From contig CM055095.1 in the NCBI GenBank assembly GCA_029204225.1, positions 59,696,414-59,760,413 on the forward strand: a DNA stretch of 64,000 bases, read 5' to 3'. The notes beneath the pieces were generated by a model. The model saw nothing but the letters and a program-made list of their open reading frames with translations. It had not been told where the DNA came from and did no database searches. This document shows, in pieces, positions 49,754 through 58,741 of the stretch (the first letter of the stretch is position 1; every line of letters starts with the position of its first letter). Position numbers and translations under genes: made by a program. Source of the DNA: Diphasiastrum complanatum (lineage: Eukaryota; Streptophyta; Lycopodiopsida; Lycopodiales; Lycopodiaceae).

Positions 49754-51163
49754 TGGTATCAGAGCTGCTAGGTTGTCACTATTGATATCCCAGTAGTGAT
49801 TCTACCAGACAACACAATATGTCTACGACAATTCAAACCAGAGTAGCAATAAGTGTCGATGGTGCAAATTACAGAATCTGGAAATTCAAAATCAAAACAC
49901 TCCTGAAGGGCAAAGGCATCTGGTCGGTGACTGAGCTCTCAGAGGTGCAGCCTCCAGAGGGAGACCCGAGGAGAACTGGATGGATCAGAAAGGATGAGCA
50001 CGCAATGGCGATCATCATTTCGTCCATAAATGAAGATCTACTCACGCAGATTGAAGACTACGAAAGCAACCATGCAGCATGGGAAAGATTAAAGCAGAAG
50101 TATGAAGTGAGGACTGCAACTTCAGTCATGCACCTACACAATCAGCTGCAATCAATACGGTGGGATGGCAACTAGTTGGATCAGCACGTTGAGAAGATCA
50201 GAATGATCTTTGCTCAACTCGCTGCATTAGGACAGGAGCACCAGGTCCCAGCACCACAGTAGTTGATGTACTTCATCAAATCTCTACCGACGTCCTATCA
50301 GCCGTTGAGAATGCTCATACTGAGTCTACCAGATATGACATTTGACAAAGCAGTCAGTCTTGTCGCTGATGAGAGACTGATTAGAGATGAAGGAGAGGGA
50401 AGCACTGATCAAGAGAAGGCTCTCTTCACAAAAGGAAAGAAGAAAAACAAAACAAGCCAAGATTCGAGAAGCATAAGCCTTATAGAAGGCTTATTGATTC
50501 ACTAATGTACTTGACAAACAATATGAGATCGGACATTGCTTACACAGTGTTCAAAATGAGTCAATTCAATATTAATCCAGGACCCAAACATTGGAAAATT
50601 GCCAAGAGGATCTTGCAGTACCTGCAGCAGACAAAAGACTATGGTCTTTGTTTTTCTCATGATGTAGGATTTCAGGTGAAGTCCTACAGTGATGCAAGCT
50701 GGACATCTCTCAAAAATGACTCCAAGAGAATTTCAGGAGGATATACCATCGCATCAGATGCAGTTGTTATATGGGTCAACAAGAAACAGACAATAACTGC
50801 CCAATCATCTTGAAAGGTAGAGTATGTTGTTGCATCCAAGATGGCTAATGAGCTGACATGGCTCAAACAGTTCCTGGAAGGACTGGGAGAGAGCACCAAC
50901 GAGCCGCTAATGCTATACATGGATGACACCTCTGCTATTCATCTAACGAAGGACCTTGTGTTTTATTCTAGAACGAAATACATTTTCAACAAATATTACT
51001 TGATCAGAGATCTAGTTGAAAGAAACGAGCTGAAAACCACGTTCATTTGAATGAAGCAGATGGTGGTCGATATCCTAACAAAGCCTTTAGACAAGGCAAT
51101 GTTTGAAAGGCAAAGGGCAAGCTTGGGAATCAGAAAAATACCCGCTTTCAGAGGAAGTTGAAG
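49754..51163 (+). pseudogene. Copia element D, gag joined to RNase H by internal deletion
   Basis: The primer site TGGTATCAGAGC at 49754 is followed by gag from ATG 49819 (MSTTIQTRVAISVDGANYRI) with stops at 50174 and 50262. After KKNKTSQDSR (about 50470) the frame jumps to the end of the RT (KPYRRLIDSLMYLTNNMRSD). RNase H follows (SYSDASWTSLKNDSKRISGG, then a stop at 50811, KVEYVVASKMANELTWLKQF) and then the terminal DILTKPLD. Zinc knuckle, protease, integrase and most of the RT are missing. The gag type differs from the A and B families. Confidence 0.82.
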
Positions 51164-52119
51164 AAAGTTAATGTTTCTACCATCAAAGCTATTGTATTTT
51201 TCTTTATGTTTTTCGAACTACTGCATCTTGTTTTTCACGTAGTTCACACTCTTCTCATTTTTCGCAAAGTCCTCCATATGGTTTGCAATGAAGACCAAAA
51301 CTACAACATTGAAAATCGAAGGAAACCGTAATGTCAATGATTTTTGTCCACAATGAAGTCACCAAAGTGATCGACACCAAAGGACGACACATTAGGTAAG
51401 GATGACAAATCGTCTTACCAAGCCATGACAGTCGACAACGATAGATCGGGCACCAAGGAATACAAACAAAAGATCAGGACACATTATTGAGCAATGACAA
51501 ACTATCAAGACCACAGCTTGACAAGCGTGAAAATTTAAATCTTCACGCTCAATTGTAAGCGACGTACAAAAGAGAGACATGGTTAACTGATGTTTAACTT
51601 AAATCTCTCTTGTAATAATCAATAAATTAATCTTGTAATCTCACTTGGCATGATATATGTATTGGATCATCATGAAAAAAAAAAGATATAGATGTAACGA
51701 GAAGTAGCTAGTTACAAGATATAGAGAATTAGCAATAGCTAGACTTACTCGTGAGAGAGAGCACCTCTCTTGCGCCGACGCGTTGATTTGGGAAACAGAC
51801 AATGCTCAAAACAATTGTTGTTGTATTCTTGATTTTGATAATATAGACAAGTTGCAGCACTCTGCTCTATCGTGTGCGTAATCTATGAATGAATTGTCAT
51901 GCTTGCTAGCAGTAAATATACTTCCACTGTTTCTCAGTTTATCTGATTAAACATTATCTACTATTCATAGATTTTATATTGGATCCGTAGTAGCACTCCG
52001 TAGTTCGGAAGATGATTGATCACGGAATGAAACAATAGCTTTGCCTGCATAGATGGTCTTCCTCTGAGCTTTGATGGAATCGTCGTCTGAAACCGACAAA
52101 CCACGCATTCCACCAATGG
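51164..52119. other. Intergenic, no feature recognised
   Basis: A 3' LTR for element D was looked for and not found. No coding frame is supported. Confidence 0.45.
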
Positions 52120-52578
52120 CTACAAAGTGATTTAAGACCAAGTATTCCAACAATTGATCTAATGAGCTCTAATCTTGTGTAGATTGGTAGATCAATTGAG
52201 TCTAACACCCAATCAATCTTGTGGATCTGATTTGGATCCATTATTGGTCTTTAATTCTTTGGAATCTCACATCTTGCATTCTACACCTTTGTGAGATTTC
52301 TAGTCATTTGTCTTGTGATTTCTATGAATGATTGCTATCTAGAACTATTGTACTTGTAGTTTCAGGTTCAGGTCGTACTATGGACAGTACACACGTGTGA
52401 GGCCACCTTCACTATTTTATGATGTGTTGATCCATTGCTCTTGCTTAAATCCAAGTGCAGTGAATCTAGATCAAGATCTAATGTGTAGAACTTGATAGAT
52501 CCATCGATTAAGCAACCAATAACTCTCTATGATTGTTAAGTTTAATCATTATTGTCCTAAAAACTGAAAATTTTATTA
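52120..52578 (+). repeat. Chimeric LTR: fragment of the 31-kb type joined to a B-type LTR
   Basis: 52150-52260 (ATTGGTAGATCAATTGAG, TGGATCTGATTTGGATCC) resembles 31460-31540. From about 52290 to 52578 the sequence instead follows the B-type LTR seen at 63050-63340 (GAATGATTGCTATC, GTTTCAGGT). It ends AAATTTTATTA before the primer site. Confidence 0.55.
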
Positions 52579-53171
52579 TGGTATCAGAGCTAAGTAAGAG
52601 AGTGATCATTTGAATCATAAAAATTGCAAAGATCATTGGCATAATTTGTTTTTGGCCAATATTAGTGAGGGCGAGTTCATCTAAAGTGATAGTTTGTATT
52701 CATTTGGATCAAACCAACTTGGAGGTTGTGTATGTACTTTTTCCACGTGTGAAATCGTACAACAACTTTCATTTCAAGTTACTTTCTATTTATTGGTCTC
52801 AAAATCACAATTCTAGTTCATTTTTTGTGCTTTTTGAAGCATAGTATTGATCTAGATTCAATCTAGCTAATGGCTATGCCAAATAGAGTATTGGATCATT
52901 GATGCATTTCTTTTTTGAGTCTAAGGTTAGGTCTTAGAGGCTGATTTGTTCAGATCCTTAGTTGAAGAGAAATCTCTAAGAAAAGTGTAAAGCAAAAAAT
53001 TTTGTGAGAGTGAAAGCTATGATTATCTGGCAAGATCTTTGTGTATCATTCAAGCTTGTGTGCTAGTTTGATAGAGACAAGGCTATAGGCAGTGTTGTAA
53101 GCTTTAGGCCTTTTATAGATCTTTTAAAATTCAGAAACCTTTGTGATTTTTAGAAGAGCATTCATTCTACA
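52579..53171 (+). other. Primer site and leader of Copia element B'
   Basis: TGGTATCAGAGC occupies 52579-52590. The leader resembles 63341-63907 through to the gag start and carries CCACGTGTGAAATC near 52743. Confidence 0.75.
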
Positions 53172-53580
53172 ATGTCATCCATGGGTGGATATTTGTTGGA
53201 ATCAAGTGAGAGACTCACTTCACAAATTATTCCATTTGGAAAGTGAGAATGGAATCACTCCTAGTGATCCATGATCTCTTTGACATAGTTCTCGGAGTTG
53301 AGGAAGAGCCTCAAGCTCCCCAAGAACAAACCAAATAAAAGAAGAGAGCAAGATTAGCTCTACATTGCATAAAGTTGAATGTATGCAATGACCTCTTGAA
53401 AGAGGTCTCTTCTTGTGCCTCATCCAAAGAGGCTTGGGATTCTTTAAAGAGCATCTATGAATCCAATAATACTTCAAGAATCCTCATGCTAAGAAATCAA
53501 GTTTTCCAATGCATGAAAGGAAGTGGAGAGAATGGACAAGAGTATGTCCTTAGGATCAAATCACATCAAAGATTCCAATG
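53172..53580 (+). pseudogene. Copia element B' gag, truncated; holds the intact A2 target site
   Basis: ATG 53172 gives MSSMGGYLLESSERLTS. A one-base loss near 53220 shifts the frame, and there is a stop at 53335. The later part (NVCNDLLKEVSSCASSKEAW) matches element B gag at 12111. Homology ends at about 53578. The codons TCATCCATGGGTGG contain the ATCCA site (53177-53181) into which A2 inserted in other copies. Confidence 0.8.
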
Positions 53581-53860
53581 AGCATTGAGTGCCCCATACA
53601 TTTTTAACTTTTGACTGGGTTTACATGCAACCATCGGACAAAGGAACTCACAAGGTTGCAAAGAGGAAGCGAAACAACCAAGACTGCCATTGAAAAGGAA
53701 GGATCCACGAATTCAAGATCGACCAAAACAGCGAATACCTTGCAAATGTGCAACATGTATACATGCGTCGAGATATTTTATTGGATGTGGTTGTTGCTGA
53801 TAGAACCATACAGTCACATTGTAGGTCTCACCTCTTTTATTCTTGTGCTAACTATTATGT
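53581..53860. other. 5' flank of cassette gene P2-B
   Basis: No element homology was recognised. A possible short upstream exon (ELTRLQRGSETTKTA) is not supported by splice evidence. Confidence 0.4.
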
Positions 53861-54867
53861 TTGAATTATTATTATGTCATTGTAATGGATAATAATGTTG
53901 CATTAATGCTTGGTACAAATGTCTTTCCTTCAAATAGCTTTGACTGGCAAAACGTGAAGTCCTTTAGTAAAAAATTCTCCGCCATACACGCCAAATATGG
54001 AGAACTAATATATGGTGGGTTGGCATCCTCTGCCCTGATCAAAATGGGCATTTTCTTTTACGATCACATGTACAAAGTTCCAAAAAAAAACTTTGGCCAA
54101 GGCAAATTAGCACCAATTTCCGAGCCTGCGATCGATTCTCACGAGTGGCCATATGTTGACCAACTGATTATTGAATTAACGAAGAGGCAACTTCTCAAAG
54201 AGATTACTGCTAATATGAAGCCAATATTTGGATCCAAACGAGTCTACACTAGCATCTTTGTGCCGCTCACCATATTTGTTGCCATATTTAAGGCGGTCCC
54301 CTTTAGAAAAACAAACACGATGTGGGCTTGGAAAGCAACAGAATCATCACTGTTGGATAACATATTTGTCACATGGGATTCAAAGGAAATGGAGCATAAA
54401 GGAGATTTAATAAGGTATAAGCTCTCTTGTGAAACAATGACCATGAGGTATCATGTTTCACGTCAAACATGCTCCTTAAGTTCCATCTATAGGAGATATA
54501 AGTTTGGTCATGGCCGATGGGACCCTCTGGATGCGGAGACGAATCAGCAAGAAGTGGAGATATCCATACATTTTCCCCATGATGAAATACGAGAAATTCA
54601 TATAAATAAGGAGTGCAACCTAGAAGATCTTCGACATATGCTTGGATTGACTTTTGTTGATGTGCCAGTAGATTTTGTCTTCACTTGTAATTGACAAAAA
54701 GTGAGTCCCTAATTTCCATCAGATTCTTGAATTTTAAATAGTAATGTTGAATAAATATAGGATTATTAACTTTGTGTCTGGTTTTGCAGATACGGAGACG
54801 AGCCAAAAAAGATCATGAATGTGTTTCATTTTTACAAACAGGGATATTAGGAGTCCAATGGAAATAA
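53861..54867 (+). pseudogene. Cassette gene P2-B, one in-frame stop, one intron
   Basis: Exon 1 (53861-54700) and exon 2 (54790-54867) flank an 89-bp GT-AG intron. Either ATG 53861 or ATG 53885 (MDNNVALMLG) could start it. The N-terminal half contains KYGELIYGGLASSALIKMG. The C-terminal half aligns with P2-A (36841-37630) and ends in a predicted beta-grasp-like segment EISIHFPHDEIREIHINKEC. A TGA at 54692 interrupts the frame just before the intron, and the frame then continues QK and IRRRAKKDHEC to a stop at 54865. It is upstream of, and on the same strand as, the H3-like gene. No catalytic motif was recognised, and the function is unknown. Confidence 0.55.
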
Positions 54868-55315
54868 AGGATTTAATCTAATGAAAAATAGAAAACACAA
54901 TTAGTTGGTTGTGTTTTGACTCTATTCTAATATATTTGGTTACGTTTTGACTTTACTTTTGCGTTGTCACATTTTATATGCCTGTTACTACATTTGTGGA
55001 TGTCCAAGGTTGAAACTTGTTAGGGTTTAAATCGTTTAGTGATATGCATTTTAATACTATTACTGGTTTTCTTCGAAGGTTTTCGCTAACTGGCAATTAG
55101 GATTTTTACTCATGAGCCTAGACAAGAACATACTATATTTGGAAAAGAGGCCAAAATTTTTATAGGGGCACTTACTAGAAATAGAACCCTTCACTATATA
55201 AGGGTGCTTGGGTCCTCATTTCTCCACTTCATCCCTTGAGTGTCAGAGTGTCAGGTTTTTAAATTCTCTGTTTTTCATCTCTCGTGTTCTTTGATACGTT
55301 TTCAAAGGCTAACCA
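54868..55315 (+). promoter_or_regulatory. Promoter region of the H3-like gene, copy B
   Basis: A TATA box CTATATAAGGG at about 55194 lies about 120 bp upstream of the start codon. No CACGTG array like that of copy A is present. Confidence 0.5.
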
Positions 55316-56647
55316 ATGTCGGAGGAAATGGCACGGACGAAACAAACGGCTAGAGATCCCAGAGTGACTGTATTGCTCCATAGGGATGCACTAGCCACCC
55401 TCGATGAGAGAGAGAGACGGGAGAGCAGAAGCGGGAGTAGGAGTCACAGCCCTATAGCGTCTCAGGAAGATCCGGCCACTCAGCGTGAAGCTGAGGAGGA
55501 CATGGCCCATACAGCAGCTGCACAGGAGGACCAGACTGAGCAGCAGCAGCAAGAAGACCAGCAGCAGCAGGAGGACCAGTAGTAACAGCAGCCACCACGA
55601 GAAAAAAGCCCTTCTTCGACGGCAACTCGACGGGAGAAAACAATGAAGTTCCTAGATGAGGAGCTTGCGACATTGGGTGAGTTGCCGATTCTAAATTATT
55701 CTTTCTTCGACCCATTTCCACCAACAATGGGCATGGACACATCAAATTTAGGCATATCGGGGGACACCACACCCACCGTGTCACCTCCAAGTCACGGACC
55801 GGTGATGGGCCCGATGATGTCGTTGCTGGTGGGTGGTTCTGATGAGGGCATTCTGATGTCGCACACAACAAGGATGAAGCAGAATGCGACCCATAGATGG
55901 TCAGAGAGAGGAGCACACAAGCGAAAGAGAAAGAATCCTCGCAAGACAGGCTCTACATCAAAGCGACGGAACCCTACAGCTCAGCAGCCATCACCACTAC
56001 CCACACCGCCAACATCGCCTCCACCTCCAGTGCCTCTGCCCCCACTGCCTCCACCGCCTCCACCACCTCCTCCACTACCTCCACCACCACCACCTCCACC
56101 ACCACCTCCAACACCACCACCTCCACCACCTCCACCGCCTTCAAGTTCTGCCGCCAAGTAGGACCGTAGAGCGTGGCAGGGATAGGCCGGCCCCTCGTGC
56201 AGCACCATGGGCTGGAAAGAAGCTCCGCAAGATGCAGCCACCACCTCCTCGACCACGTAGAAAGCGCAGGATCGCAAAGTGGATCCAGGATATACGGAGC
56301 TATCAGAAGTCCATACAATTTTTGATCCCTAGGGCCCCTTTTGTGAGGCTTGTAAAAGAAATAGTTGATGAATTTTCCTTGGGGAACAGAGTTACGGCAG
56401 ATGCGGTGTCCGCGATACAAGAGTCTGCGGAAATGTACCTAACGCAGCTCTTTGAGAACTCATTTTGTGTGCAGTGCATGGGAAGAGAGTCACAATGCTC
56501 CTGAAGGATCTCCACCTAGCTAGAAGGCTAAGGAGAGAGCGCAATGAAAAATATCATGTACATGATTTTATTTATAATATACTGAAGATTTGGTGTCAAG
56601 TATCTTACAGAATTTCAGGTTATGTGAATGCAAATCGTTGTGATTGA
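55316..56647 (+). pseudogene. Divergent histone H3-like gene with long Gln/Pro-rich tail
   Basis: The frame opens at ATG 55316, and a second ATG at 55328 gives MARTKQTAR, identical to the first nine residues of canonical H3. Asp-Pro follows instead of Lys9-Ser10. The tail of about 310 codons is polar, then Gln-rich, then a long poly-Pro run (55981-56160). From 56223 the frame encodes a basic patch (RPRRKRR) and an ungapped H3 core: WIQDIRSYQKS (alpha-N), FLIPRAPFVRLVKEI (alpha-1), AVSAIQESAEMYLTQLFEN (alpha-2), then LCAVHGKRVTMLLKDLHLAR (loop 2/alpha-3). The breaks are TAG and TAA at 55580-55585 inside the Gln tract, a frameshift in the poly-Pro run and a one-base loss near 56460. Loop 1 has canonical H3 length, so CENH3 is not indicated. 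The C-terminus extends about 35 residues past the usual end. Confidence 0.8.
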
Positions 56648-56795
56648 GTTTAATATCTGATTTCAGTCCTGTTTATGTGAATGCAGTCATTTGAAAATTT
56701 TAGTACCATCTATGTGAATTGAGTGATTTAAAATTTTCAGTACTATGGGAATGATAGTTTCTTTAACCATGTTGTAGCTAAGATAGGTTTCCATG
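56648..56795. other. 3' flank of the H3-like gene
   Basis: AT-rich, with short duplications (TATGTGAATG near 56618 and 56673). Nothing else is seen. Confidence 0.5.
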
Positions 56796-56890
56796 TCGTG
56801 GCGTGAAAATCATGCCAGGGCATGACCAGGGGATGTTTGACCTGGTCAAACGGGCCCTGGTCGCGCCTTGGCATGATTTTCATGCCACGA
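56796..56890. repeat. 95-bp near-perfect inverted repeat
   Basis: TCGTGGCGTGAAAATCATGC at the left is mirrored by GCATGATTTTCATGCCACGA at the right with one mismatch. The inside is itself nearly palindromic (GTTTGACCTGGTCAAAC). It would fold into one long hairpin and is followed by an A-rich run. It may be a foldback MITE or a small-RNA precursor. Confidence 0.7.
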
Positions 56891-57104
56891 AAAAAAAAAA
56901 GAAATCTTTATCAGAAAAAAAAAAATTAAATTCTAAATTCAATGAATAAGCACATCATATAATGACAACAGAGAATTAGGAGAGTCCTCAAGAAAAAAAT
57001 GACAAAATCTTTATTCACATTTGATCCATTTCCTTCAGAGAGGACTTCAGCTTCTCTGATCGCTTCTCTGATGACAGTACTGGGTTTAACATTTCTAATG
57101 CTAA

Positions 57105-58536
57105 TTAAGCATCATCTCCTTCATCCTCATAAGGGCCAATTAAGCCCGAGAGAATGAGCCGGGTCTCGAATCCAGGGCAAAAATCATTCAAAACGGCTTT
57201 TCGGAGGACACAGTAAGCCTTTGGCATTGACGGTGACAAGTCCAGCTCACCAATGTGCTTGGAGAGTGCTTTGCATTTAAGAAGCTCTGTCTGTCCATCT
57301 GGGCTGTACTTGTTGCTGAAGTAGAAAATAAAATTGTTGGACAAGTTCCCAATGTAGTGGGCCATAGACTTGTCCAGAGTTCCTGCTTCAACTTTCTCCT
57401 GAGCGCCACCCCTTCGCATTGCAAATGCATCAAGCTCCACTGCGTCCTGCATTTGATTCAAATTATTGCAAAATGAGTATAATGAAGACAAACAAACATA
57501 ACAAACACACGCAAGTTGAATTGTTGGGTCAGACTTGCCTCAGTGCCTTCATCAATGTCTTCGGTTTGCACAAGGTCAATTCCTTTGCCTTTGTACTTCA
57601 CGTCAGCAATTTTCCCTTCCAGTACCTTGAATGGCCTCATTTGAACTGGTGGTGGTTGAAGCGTTTTTAATTGGCAAAGCACGCTTGCTCGGTGGTGTCC
57701 ATGTCATGCCTGATCAGCTTCTCATACGTGTCGTCGGGCTGGGTGTGGTCGAAAGTGGAACTGCCATTCTGCAAATTTACCAATGCTGCCAGCATCTCAT
57801 CTTCTCGCAAGCCGAGAATATGTTGCAAGTCATGCATGAACACATACTCCTGCCCATCAATGATGATTGGAGCAAGGCCATGGATTCGAAGCACGACATC
57901 ATCAGACTCATCTATATCTTCTGGCTCCGCTGATGTGAATGCACATGTCGCCTCTTGCGCAGCCAAGACTGCTTCGTGCTCCGCAGATAAATCTTCCTCT
58001 TCACCCGGGTCGTTCATCTCGTTCACCTGCTCACTGGGATTGTATTTGTTGCTGGCCACAGTCGCTGGAAACTCATTAAGCAAAAAAATAACAGTAATCT
58101 CACCGGATAGAAACTTCTTTCCTACACTTTCAAGATCAAAAGTTTTCAGCTGATCCTTGGTCAGCTCCAAGTAATGATCGTTACCCAAGTGACTAATAAA
58201 TCTGTTGAGACGAGCGATAAAGGGTCTATCTCCTTTTCATATATAACTAAGCAAGTTATATGGAGTCCACATGATAGTTGAGCCAGGAATTTGTATGGCA
58301 TAAGGCTTCAAAGATTCATCTATATACTCACTCACGTACGTGAATGCATCCGTATTAGCCCGTAGAGTGGCAAGCGTGTCTATTCTACCGGTAAACATAC
58401 AATAAATACGATCTAATTGATCTAAAAACTCTGTGGGGGCTAGAAGATTGGCCAACTCTATTTTAGGGGATGACAATGTTATGCAACTAAGAACACTAAT
58501 TGACCAGCAAACTAGTAGTCTAATTGAACAAGACAA
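57105..58536 (-). pseudogene. Cassette gene P1-B, unknown function, one GC-AG intron
   Basis: The minus-strand frame from 58536 contains KIELANLLAPTEFLDQLD, a TGA at about 58245, then KTFDLESVGKKFLSGEITVI. An acidic segment follows, then YVFMHDLQHILGLREDEML, which shares LREDE with P1-A. After a frameshift near 57660 it continues MRPFKVLEGKIADVKYKGKG to DEGTE (57539). A 92-bp intron (57447-57538, GC donor, AG acceptor) precedes DAVELDAFAMRRGG and a final exon that runs to 57105. P1-A has its intron at the same codon boundary. A minus-strand TATA box (CTATATAAGAG) is at about 58598. The function is unknown. Confidence 0.55.
57447..57538 (-). other. Intron of P1-B (92 bp, GC-AG)
   Basis: GAG followed by GCAAGT is a typical GC donor, and AATGCAG followed by GACGCAG is the acceptor. 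Position, phase and even length match the P1-A intron. Confidence 0.65.
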
Positions 58537-58741
58537 GCTAAATTACGAGGAAAGAAATTTCAACAAAGCAAGAAGTAACAACAAAATGAAAACCCCCACT
58601 CTTATATAGAGGGACGTGTTTTCAAAAATAGATATTATTATAAAACCAAATAAAACAATTTCTATTTATAACAACAATCCAATTCGGCAGTAATATTTAT
58701 CACAAAGGAATATTTGAATTACAATTCAACATAAATTGTTT

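Noticed and set aside
55316-56647. Calling the H3-like gene a centromeric CENH3
   Set aside because: Loop 1 between alpha-1 and alpha-2 has the canonical H3 length without the extra residues typical of CENH3, and the N-terminus is the canonical H3 motif.
53861-58536. A giant-virus insertion as the source of the histone-like gene
   Set aside because: P1, P2 and the neighbouring gene have spliceosomal introns and plant-like TATA boxes, and no viral hallmark gene (capsid, packaging ATPase, polymerase) is present.
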